The notes beneath the pieces are model-generated. The model did not search any database. It had not been told where the DNA came from and saw only the letters and a program-made list of their open reading frames with translations. A program made the position numbers and the translations under genes. From NCBI GenBank assembly GCA_963580095.1, contig CAUZJQ010000310.1, positions 1-5,133 of the forward strand: a stretch of 5,133 nt of DNA, written 5' to 3'. How positions within the stretch are numbered: the first letter of the stretch is position 1; each line of letters starts with the position of its first letter. Below are positions 1 to 5,133 of this stretch, piece after piece. Source of the DNA: CAJWLW01 sp963580095 (GTDB lineage Bacteria; Verrucomicrobiota; Lentisphaeria; JABSQK01; CAJWLW01).

Positions 1-933
1 CAGGAACAACGCGGCTTGCACGGCAATACCGACCAACATATTAAGATCCTTGCCCTCGAAAGGAGCGCTGATGCTGAAGTTCTCGATCTGTACGACCCCG
101 AATATCTCATCCTGGCAGATCATCGGCACGCACATCACAGAGTTGATCTCCTGAGCGATAATACTCACGGCCTGGCCGTAATGGGCGTCACTGTCCATGT
201 CGGCAACGAGCAGGGCCTCGCGTTTGGTAAGAACGTCCTCGAGAACGGTACGGCTGACAGTGATTTCGCTGATGCTCTCGCATTTTCCGTCGCGCGTCTT
301 GACATGGGAAATCTGCATGTCGTCAAGGTGCTGCCCAGTCATCACGAAGGCTCGGTCGGCTTGGGGAAAGACGGTAAACAGGCAGTCGATGACTTCACGC
401 AGCAGTTCTTCGTCCTCGGCGGCAGAAGTCAGCGCCTGGGCTACCTGGTAGAAGATATCAAGGCGCTTCTGCAGTTCGATCTCCGAGTTGGCCAGCCGAT
501 CCAGTGTGATTGGATCGAAGTCACCGTCTTCGCCCTCTCCGCAAAGCACCGGGTAGTAGGAGGCGTCCATGGAAATGGACCTGCCGAGACTGCTATTATC
601 GTCGAGGATGAAGCTGTTGGCGTAGGTGGTCTCTTCCGTGGTCGATTCGTATTCAATAAAGCGCAGACTGTAATGGCTGACATTGACGATGTCATTGGTG
701 GCGAGCCGGCGCGTGCCCCTGACTTGCTCGCCGTTGACGAAGGTGCCGTTGCGGCTCTTCATATCCTCGACGACGTAGCAGCCGCCGTCCTCGAACAGGC
801 GGCATTGCCTGCGAGACATGCCGGCGGCAGCCAGGACTATGTCACAGGACGAGTGGCGGCCGATCACAGCCTCGTCGTGGATCTCAAACTGCTGGCCCTG
901 ATTCGAGCCACTCTCAACTATGAGGTAAGCCAT
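1..933 (-). CDS. FHA-GAF domain signalling protein, C-terminus cut by window edge
   Basis: Read on the minus strand from the ATG at 933, the frame stays open for 311 codons and runs off the left edge. Residues 1-95 form a forkhead-associated (FHA) phosphopeptide-binding domain: GR at 25-26 (GRHSSCDI), SRRQC at 40-44 and SRNGTFVNG at 60-68. Residues 97-150 are an acidic, low-conservation linker. Residues about 155-311 look like a GAF sensor domain, with the typical late segment SVMCVPMICQDEIFGVVQIEN at 265-285. No signal peptide or membrane segment is visible, so the protein is probably cytoplasmic. Known FHA-GAF proteins end in varied outputs (SpoIIE/PP2C phosphatase, sigma-54 AAA+, nucleotidyl cyclase, kinase); which applies here lies outside the window. 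Odd point: position 43 is Gln where the FHA SxxH motif normally has His. The ATG at 933 is preferred because the first FHA strand (AYLIVESG) starts there, although no good ribosome site precedes it; a GTG at 1014 in the same frame follows a GAGGT. The domain calls are firm, the function is unknown. Confidence 0.88.
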   Translation of the reverse strand, partial: MAYLIVESGSNQGQQFEIHDEAVIGRHSSCDIVLAAAGMSRRQCRLFEDGGCYVVEDMKSRNGTFVNGEQVRGTRRLATNDIVNVSHYSLRFIEYESTTEETTYANSFILDDNSSLGRSISMDASYYPVLCGEGEDGDFDPITLDRLANSEIELQKRLDIFYQVAQALTSAAEDEELLREVIDCLFTVFPQADRAFVMTGQHLDDMQISHVKTRDGKCESISEITVSRTVLEDVLTKREALLVADMDSDAHYGQAVSIIAQEINSVMCVPMICQDEIFGVVQIENFSISAPFEGKDLNMLVGIAVQAALFL

Positions 934-1070
934 GGATGTTGCGATTTTTCGGTCCAGTACCGTGGAAGTTGAAACTTTCGTGACGTCTGCAACTCGCTCT
1001 CCCAGGGATTGCACCAGACCTCAGGCCCGGACACGACACAGAATCAAGTTGTTCGGTCCCCTGTAAGATG

Positions 1071-1090
1071 CCGGGATACCCTGGATTTTT
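1071..1090 (+). terminator. Weak terminator-like hairpin plus T run
   Basis: A five-pair stem (CCGGG with CCTGG, one G-T pair) closes on the four-base loop ATAC and is followed by A and five T residues at 1086-1090. The shape is that of a minimal intrinsic terminator on the plus strand. No plus-strand gene lies upstream for it to end. If real it would either stop antisense transcription coming from the left or act on a long pyrG leader. The stem is short, so chance is quite possible. Confidence 0.2.
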
Positions 1091-1359
1091 AATCCACCCC
1101 GTGCCGGCGTATACCGGTCAAGGACAGTATCATTCGATGACAAAAACACGGGAGCGAACAAGTCGAGTGCAACCGGAGGCATGCAGCACGGAAACAGTGG
1201 CGAAATTCCGCCGGAACTCCCGTCGGCGGCGTTACGGTTACCGAAAAGAACTACGGGCGGGTAAATACCAACCCCAATGCAGTTGTGTTAATGTAGTGAT
1301 CCCAATACTTTCCGGCATCGCCTCGGGAATGGCCTGGTGATCTTCATTAATTGTATTTG

Positions 1360-1371
1360 AACGGTGCCGTT
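1360..1371. promoter_or_regulatory. Short dyad upstream of pyrG, possible operator
   Basis: AACGG and CCGTT form a perfect five-base inverted repeat around a central TG, and the right arm runs into a TTTT tract at 1370-1373. It could be a small operator or a very weak attenuator stem. It overlaps the poor -35-like TTGAAC at 1357-1362. No regulator is recognised for it, so this is a structural observation only. Confidence 0.2.
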
Positions 1372-1382
1372 TTCCAACGATG

Positions 1383-1417
1383 TTACCGAGGCCGGAATAC
1401 GCCATTCGCCGCGGTAA
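1383..1417 (+). promoter_or_regulatory. Extended imperfect hairpin in the pyrG leader
   Basis: The segment folds on itself almost end to end. TTACCG (1383-1388) pairs with CGGTAA (1412-1417); after an A-G mismatch GGC (1390-1392) pairs with GCC (1408-1410); after a two-base bulge GAAT (1395-1398) pairs with ATTC (1404-1407) around the loop ACGCC. That gives thirteen Watson-Crick pairs with a five-base loop, and a G-T pair can be added outside (1382/1418). It ends 27 bases before the preferred pyrG ATG, leaving the ribosome site free. There is no U tract after it, so it is not a classical terminator. It may be a leader RNA element or, as DNA, a protein-binding dyad. Known pyrG control in Gram-positives uses a terminator and reiterative transcription, which this does not obviously resemble. 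Confidence 0.4.
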
Positions 1418-1434
1418 TCCGACACGGCATTTGC

Positions 1435-1440
1435 GGTGAG
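1435..1440 (+). promoter_or_regulatory. Probable ribosome binding site for pyrG
   Basis: GGTGAG lies four bases before the ATG at 1445. It is a one-mismatch match to a GGAGG-type site with short spacing. It favours the ATG at 1445 over the GTG at 1436, which lies inside this motif and has no purine-rich site of its own, and over the ATG at 1469. Confidence 0.4.
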
Positions 1441-1444
1441 CAAC

Positions 1445-3103
1445 ATGGGTGACCAACCAGCCAAACACATGAGAGACAAAAAGTCCCCTACTAAACACAT
1501 TTTTGTTACCGGCGGGGTTGTATCGTCGCTGGGCAAAGGCATTACGTCGGCATCGCTGGCGTTGTTGCTGAAGCGGCGCGGTTACCGCATTGCCATGCAG
1601 AAACTCGACCCGTATCTGAATGTCGACCCCGGCACTATGTCGCCATATCAGCACGGCGAAGTGTATGTCACTGATGACGGCGCCGAGACTGACCTGGACC
1701 TCGGCCACTACGAGCGCTTTGCCGGAATCGTCTGCACCCAGGACAGCAATTACACGACCGGCCGCATCTACAGCAATGTGATCGCCCGTGAGCGCGCCGG
1801 CGGTTACCTGGGCAAGACGGTACAGGTGATTCCGCACGTGACGGACGAAATCAAGGCGGCTATCCGCACCTTCGACCGTCCCGACGTTGATATCGTAATT
1901 ACTGAAATCGGTGGCACGGCGGGTGATATCGAATCGTTGCCGTATCTCGAAGCGATCCGCCAGTACCGGCAGGAGATCGGCCGCAGCAACGGAATTTTTG
2001 TGCATCTGACGCTGGTACCGTACATCAAAGCCTGCGGCGAGTTAAAGACCAAGCCGTCGCAGCAATCGGTCGGTATCATACGTGAGATCGGCATCATGCC
2101 GGACATCCTGATCTGCCGTAACGAGGTGCCGCTGGCAGCCGAGCACAAGGACAAGCTGGCGCTGTTCTGCAATGTCGACCGCGACCTGGTCTTCGAAGAG
2201 CTCGATGTCAGCCATACCATTTACGAAGTGCCATTGGATCTGGCCAAGCAGGACGTCGATACCTATGTCCTGGAGCTGCTGAACCTACATGTGCGCTCCC
2301 TGAACATGACGGATTGGAAGCGGATGGTCCAAACCCATATTTCGCCGGAGAAAGGCGAGGTCGAGGTCGCTGTCGTCGGTAAATACATGAGCCTGCCGGA
2401 CGCGTACAAAAGCATCGACCAGGCGCTGACCCACGCCGGCATCGCTAACTCCGTACGCGTGAATGTCCGCCGCATCGAAGCCGAAGACATCGAAGCACAG
2501 GGCGCCCAGGCGCTGCTCGACGGCGCCCAGGCGCTACTGGTGCCAGGCGGCTTCGGCAACCGCGGTATCGAAGGCAAGATTCAGGCGATCCGTTACGCCC
2601 GCGAGCGGCGTCTGCCGTTTTTCGGGATCTGCCTGGGTATGCAGTGCGCGGTCATCGAGTTCGCCCGAAACGTCTGCGGGCTGGACGGTGCGGACAGCAG
2701 TGAATTCGACGAGGAATCGCCGCATCCTGTCATTCATCTGATGGAAGAGCAGAAGACGATCACCGAGAAAGGCGGTACGATGCGGCTGGGCGCTTACCCG
2801 TGCGTGTTGCACCCCGACAGCAAAGCGGCGGCGACCTACAAGGCGATAGAGATTTCGGAGCGTCATCGGCACCGATACGAAGTCAACAACGAATACCGCG
2901 AGCGTCTGGAGGCGAATGGCATGGTCTGTTCGGGCACCTCGCCGGACAACGTGCTCGTAGAGATTGTCGAACTCAGCGAACATCCATGGTTTATCGCCGG
3001 CCAATTCCATCCCGAGTTCCAATCCGGACCGCTGAACGCCCACCCGCTGTTTCAAGGCTTCGTAGAAGCCGCCATCACCCGGCGCGACCAAGGGGACAGC
3101 TGA
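1445..3103 (+). CDS. pyrG: CTP synthase (glutamine-hydrolysing)
   Basis: Cytoplasmic enzyme that converts UTP to CTP with ATP and glutamine, the last step of de novo pyrimidine synthesis. The protein has 552 residues from the ATG at 1445, close to the usual 535-560. The N-terminal synthetase domain (about 17-285) shows GGVVSSLGKGITSAS with Lys31, DLDLGHYERF at 83-92 and EIGGTAGDIES from residue 154; Asp85 and Glu154 are the likely magnesium ligands. The class I glutaminase domain starts near residue 306 (VAVVGKY), with the oxyanion segment VPGGFG at 366-371, nucleophile Cys396 in GICLGMQ, and His522/Glu524 in FHPEF. All key residues are present, so it should be active. The tail before KHIFVTGG is about 13 residues longer than in E. 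coli; GTG 1436 and ATG 1469 are alternative starts. The stop overlaps the purF start, suggesting translational coupling. Very confident in identity, less in the exact start. Confidence 0.97.
   Translation: MGDQPAKHMRDKKSPTKHIFVTGGVVSSLGKGITSASLALLLKRRGYRIAMQKLDPYLNVDPGTMSPYQHGEVYVTDDGAETDLDLGHYERFAGIVCTQDSNYTTGRIYSNVIARERAGGYLGKTVQVIPHVTDEIKAAIRTFDRPDVDIVITEIGGTAGDIESLPYLEAIRQYRQEIGRSNGIFVHLTLVPYIKACGELKTKPSQQSVGIIREIGIMPDILICRNEVPLAAEHKDKLALFCNVDRDLVFEELDVSHTIYEVPLDLAKQDVDTYVLELLNLHVRSLNMTDWKRMVQTHISPEKGEVEVAVVGKYMSLPDAYKSIDQALTHAGIANSVRVNVRRIEAEDIEAQGAQALLDGAQALLVPGGFGNRGIEGKIQAIRYARERRLPFFGICLGMQCAVIEFARNVCGLDGADSSEFDEESPHPVIHLMEEQKTITEKGGTMRLGAYPCVLHPDSKAAATYKAIEISERHRHRYEVNNEYRERLEANGMVCSGTSPDNVLVEIVELSEHPWFIAGQFHPEFQSGPLNAHPLFQGFVEAAITRRDQGDS
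3090..3096 (+). promoter_or_regulatory. Ribosome binding site of purF inside the pyrG end
   Basis: AAGGGGA lies six bases before the ATG at 3103 and within the last codons of pyrG. Together with the TGATG overlap it fixes the purF start at 3103, although the same frame stays open far upstream (to 2800) inside pyrG. The arrangement is the usual one for re-initiation or coupled translation. Confidence 0.65.
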
Positions 3104-4515
3104 TGGCAAGTGGGTACGCAGACGACAAGCCCCGTGACCATTGCGGCGTATTCGGCATTGCCAATCACGAGCAGGCCGTCGAACTGACACGGCAGGGACT
3201 GTTTTCGCTGCAACACCGTGGCCAGGAAAGCGCCGGAATTTACCGCTACTCCGATGGCAAGTGCCACCTGCACAAAGCCATGGGCCTGGTTGGCGACGTG
3301 TTCCGCGAAATGCCTCCGGAGTTTGAGGCCGACCAGGGCACTATGGCGATTGGTCACGTGCGATACAGCACTGCCGGTGATTCCAACTTGATCAATGCCC
3401 AGCCGTTTGTCGTCGAGTTCGACACGTTCAACCTCGGGCTGGCACACAACGGCAACCTGTCGAACGGCGGTTATCTGCGCAACCACCTCAAGCAGGGCGG
3501 CGCCATTCTGCAAGGCACTCTGGACACCGAGATCATTCTGCACCTGGCGGCGCGCCAGCATACCATGGGGTCGCCGCCGTGGGAGGCACTGCAGGCAGCG
3601 CTGAAGCAGACCGAAGGCGCTTACTCTATCGTGGCGCTGTGCGAGGACGGGCTGGCGGCGTATCGCGATCCCTACGGCTTCCGGCCGCTGATCATGGGAC
3701 ACCTGGACGATGCCGTCGTCTTCGCTTCCGAGTCGTGCGCTTTGGACTTGATCGGTGCGACCTGCGAACGCGATGTCGAGCCGGGCGAATTCATCATCGT
3801 TCGGCCGGACGGCACCATGGAGTCGGGCTATTTCGACTTCGCCCGGCGCAAGGCCCACTGCATTTTCGAGCTGGTTTATTTTGCACGACCGGACAGCCAC
3901 GTTTTCGGGGAGTGCGTCTACGACGTCCGCAAGCAATTCGGCGCCAAACTGGCCGAGGAATCGCCGGTCGAAGCGGACGTCGTCATGCCGCTGCCGGACG
4001 GCGGCATCTACGCCGCGCTGGGATTTGCCGAAGCCACCGGCATTCCTTTCGACCTGGGCATCATGCGTAATCATTACGTCGGCCGCACCTTCATCCGCCC
4101 GTCGGAGGACGATCGGCGCGCCGCGGTGCGAATCAAGCTGAACCCGATCGGCGAAGCGATCGAGGGCAAGCGTATCTGCCTGGTCGAGGACAGCATCGTT
4201 CGCGGCAACACAACGCGCGAGCGCGTCCGCACCCTGCTCGACTGCGGCGCTAAGGAAATACACATTCGCGTCAGTTGCCCGCCACACGTCAGCCCGTGCT
4301 ATTACGGTATCGATTTCCCGAGCAAGGAAGAGTTGATCGCCAACAATTATTCGATCGACGAAATTGCTGAGCTCATCGGCGCGGACTCGCTTGCCTATCT
4401 GTCGCTCGACGCTATGCTTTCGTGCGTTCAGAAACACCCGGCGAACAACTATTGTCACGCGTGTTTTTCGGGAGAATACCCGCTGAAACCCAAGGGTACC
4501 TGCTCGCGGACCTGA
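3103..4515 (+). CDS. purF: Amidophosphoribosyltransferase (glutamine PRPP amidotransferase)
   Basis: Catalyses the first committed purine step in the cytoplasm: PRPP plus glutamine gives 5-phosphoribosylamine. It has 470 residues, close to the B. subtilis enzyme. A 13-residue N-terminal propeptide precedes the nucleophile Cys14 (DHCGVFGI), so self-cleavage before Cys14 is expected, as in the Bacillus-type family. The glutaminase half shows RYSTAG at 87-92 and HNGNLSN at 115-121. The phosphoribosyltransferase half shows PLPDGG, then NHYVGRTFI, and the PRPP loop VEDSIVRGNTT at 361-371. Four cysteines fit the oxygen-labile 4Fe-4S ligands: Cys253 (CIFELVYF), Cys399 (SPCYYGID), and Cys451/Cys454 (CHAC). 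It is therefore the iron-sulfur class, unlike the E. coli enzyme. The GNTT form of the PRPP loop, rather than GTTS, resembles the human enzyme from memory. It overlaps pyrG by one base and is followed by carB after 38 bases. Feedback inhibition by purine nucleotides is typical of the family but not readable here. Confidence 0.97.
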   Translation: MASGYADDKPRDHCGVFGIANHEQAVELTRQGLFSLQHRGQESAGIYRYSDGKCHLHKAMGLVGDVFREMPPEFEADQGTMAIGHVRYSTAGDSNLINAQPFVVEFDTFNLGLAHNGNLSNGGYLRNHLKQGGAILQGTLDTEIILHLAARQHTMGSPPWEALQAALKQTEGAYSIVALCEDGLAAYRDPYGFRPLIMGHLDDAVVFASESCALDLIGATCERDVEPGEFIIVRPDGTMESGYFDFARRKAHCIFELVYFARPDSHVFGECVYDVRKQFGAKLAEESPVEADVVMPLPDGGIYAALGFAEATGIPFDLGIMRNHYVGRTFIRPSEDDRRAAVRIKLNPIGEAIEGKRICLVEDSIVRGNTTRERVRTLLDCGAKEIHIRVSCPPHVSPCYYGIDFPSKEELIANNYSIDEIAELIGADSLAYLSLDAMLSCVQKHPANNYCHACFSGEYPLKPKGTCSRT

Positions 4516-4553
4516 GCGTCGCGGGGACTTCATACGGAGCTGCATCGCCCGCC

Positions 4554-5133
4554 ATGCCAAAACGCCTAGACATCAAGAAGATCATGCTGATCGGCTCGGG
4601 CCCGATCGTCATCGGTCAGGCTTGCGAATTCGATTATTCCGGTGTGCAGGCGTGCAAAGCCCTGCGTGAAGAAGGGTACGAGATCGTGCTGGTCAACAGT
4701 AATCCGGCAACGATCATGACCGATCCGGAATTCGCCGATCGAACCTATATCGAACCGCTGACCTGTGACACGTTGCACGCCATTCTGGAGCGCGAGCGCC
4801 CCGACGCACTGCTGCCGACGCTCGGCGGGCAGACGGCACTGAATCTGGCAATGGAACTGGCGGAGGCTGGACTGCTGGAGCAGTTCGAAGTCGAGTTGAT
4901 CGGGGCCGATACGAAAGCCATAGCCAAGGCCGAGGACCGCCAACTGTTCAAGGAGGCAATGCGCAACATCGGGCTGGATCTGCCTGCCAGCCGCGCCGTG
5001 CATACGCTCGAAGAGGCTCAGGCCGCGAAGGATGAGCTTGGCGATTTTCCGCTTATCATCCGGCCTGCCTTTACGCTTGGCGGCAGTGGCAGCGGCATCG
5101 CCTACGACGCCGAGGCATACATCTCGATCGTCA
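4554..5133 (+). CDS. carB: Carbamoyl-phosphate synthase large subunit, N-terminal part
   Basis: Only the first 193 codons, about 18% of the usual 1,070 residues, are inside the window. The protein begins MPKRLDIKKIMLIGSGPIVI, the canonical CarB start, which fixes the ATG at 4554. Further motifs are GQACEFDYSG at 21-30, NSNPATIMTDPE at 48-59, PTLGGQTALN at 88-97, KAEDRQLF with Arg129 at the position of the E. coli ATP ligand, and RPAFTLGGSGSG at 170-181. With the small subunit CarA it makes carbamoyl phosphate from bicarbonate, two ATP and glutamine ammonia, feeding pyrimidine and arginine synthesis. Most CarB proteins have GGSGGG or GGTGGG in the ATP-grasp glycine loop; here residue 180 is Ser. 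carA is not in the window. The gap after purF is 38 bases; the only ribosome-site candidate, GGAG at 4536-4539, is 14 bases before the ATG, longer than usual. Probably cotranscribed with purF. Identity is secure, completeness cannot be judged. Confidence 0.96.
   Translation, partial: MPKRLDIKKIMLIGSGPIVIGQACEFDYSGVQACKALREEGYEIVLVNSNPATIMTDPEFADRTYIEPLTCDTLHAILERERPDALLPTLGGQTALNLAMELAEAGLLEQFEVELIGADTKAIAKAEDRQLFKEAMRNIGLDLPASRAVHTLEEAQAAKDELGDFPLIIRPAFTLGGSGSGIAYDAEAYISIV

Larger units (their letters stand above)
934..1444. other. Divergent intergenic region between FHA-GAF gene and pyrG
   Basis: About 510 bases separate two divergent genes. I see no tRNA, rRNA, CRISPR repeat or known riboswitch, and no open frame with protein-like composition. 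No strong sigma-70 promoter is evident on either strand. The best plus-strand guesses are poor: TTGTGT at 1283-1288 with AATACT at 1304-1309 (15-base spacer), and TTGAAC at 1357-1362 with TGTTAC at 1381-1386 (18-base spacer). Local inverted repeats occur at 1071-1084, 1208-1229 (CCGCCG/CGGCGG, 10-base loop), 1360-1371 and 1383-1417. The region must hold promoters for both directions, but they cannot be placed by eye. Confidence 0.7.

Noticed and set aside
16..972. A 318-residue plus-strand open frame covering the left part of the window
   Set aside because: The minus strand of the same stretch encodes clear FHA and GAF motifs in a continuous 311-codon frame. The plus-strand product shows no recognisable motif and is the antisense shadow.
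1208..1229. Inverted repeat CCGCCG/CGGCGG with a 10-base loop
   Set aside because: Six GC-only pairs without a T run in a GC-rich region can easily arise by chance; no function can be assigned.
1181..1264. A 27-residue frame preceded by GGAGG in the gap
   Set aside because: The GGAGG (1175-1179) is only one base from the ATG, too close to work as a normal ribosome site, and the peptide resembles nothing known.
1068..1340. A 90-residue plus-strand open frame in the divergent gap
   Set aside because: The product is rich in Arg, Ser and Tyr with no motif, no ribosome site is seen before the ATG, and the codon choice is unlike the neighbouring genes. Not supported as a gene.
1238..2005. A 255-residue minus-strand frame overlapping the pyrG start
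   Set aside because: It lies opposite the highly conserved synthetase domain of PyrG and has no recognised motif; it is a shadow.
2800..3102. Possible N-terminal extension of PurF inside pyrG, since the frame is open from 2800
   Set aside because: The PurF family starts a few residues before the catalytic Cys. The ATG at 3103 gives that spacing and has a good ribosome site; the upstream stretch is pyrG read out of frame.
4516..4553. Possible terminator or promoter between purF and carB
   Set aside because: The 38-base gap contains only a five-pair GCGGG/CCCGC possibility with a 22-base loop and no T run, and no promoter-like hexamers. Read-through is the simpler reading.
3052..4560. A 502-residue minus-strand open frame opposite purF
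   Set aside because: Long antisense frames are common in GC-rich genes. The plus strand encodes a complete PurF with all catalytic and cluster residues, and the antisense product has no recognisable domain.

Overview
The window holds ordinary bacterial nucleotide-biosynthesis genes next to one regulatory or signalling gene. From left to right: a leftward FHA-GAF protein cut by the left edge (1-933, minus strand), a non-coding divergent gap of about 510 bases (934-1444), then a rightward cluster of pyrG (CTP synthase, 1445-3103), purF (amidophosphoribosyltransferase, 3103-4515) and the first 193 codons of carB (carbamoyl-phosphate synthase large subunit, 4554 to the right edge).

The organism is a bacterium with a moderately GC-rich genome. 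The PyrG, PurF and CarB wording, plus an FHA-GAF protein with an acidic linker, reminds me of the Planctomycetota/Verrucomicrobiota/Lentisphaerota group. That is an impression from memory of family sequences, not a search result, and should be treated as tentative.

The three rightward genes are probably one transcription unit. pyrG and purF overlap in a TGATG stop-start, and carB follows purF after 38 bases. PyrG carries a class I glutaminase domain and PurF an N-terminal-cysteine (class II) glutaminase domain. CarB uses ammonia delivered by its glutaminase partner CarA, which is not seen here. The cluster therefore joins three enzymes that spend glutamine nitrogen on nucleotides: late pyrimidine (UTP to CTP), first committed purine step, and carbamoyl phosphate for pyrimidines and arginine.

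The FHA-GAF gene is oriented away from pyrG. It is probably a separate signalling gene whose output domain lies beyond the left edge. The divergent gap has no tRNA, CRISPR or convincing promoter that I can see. It does contain a long imperfect hairpin just upstream of pyrG (1383-1417) and two weaker dyads, which are candidates for regulation of pyrG. I see no mobile element, phage or defence genes, and no evidence for an undescribed system. The best second-look items are the pyrG leader hairpin, the FHA domain with glutamine in place of the usual histidine, and the gene grouping itself.
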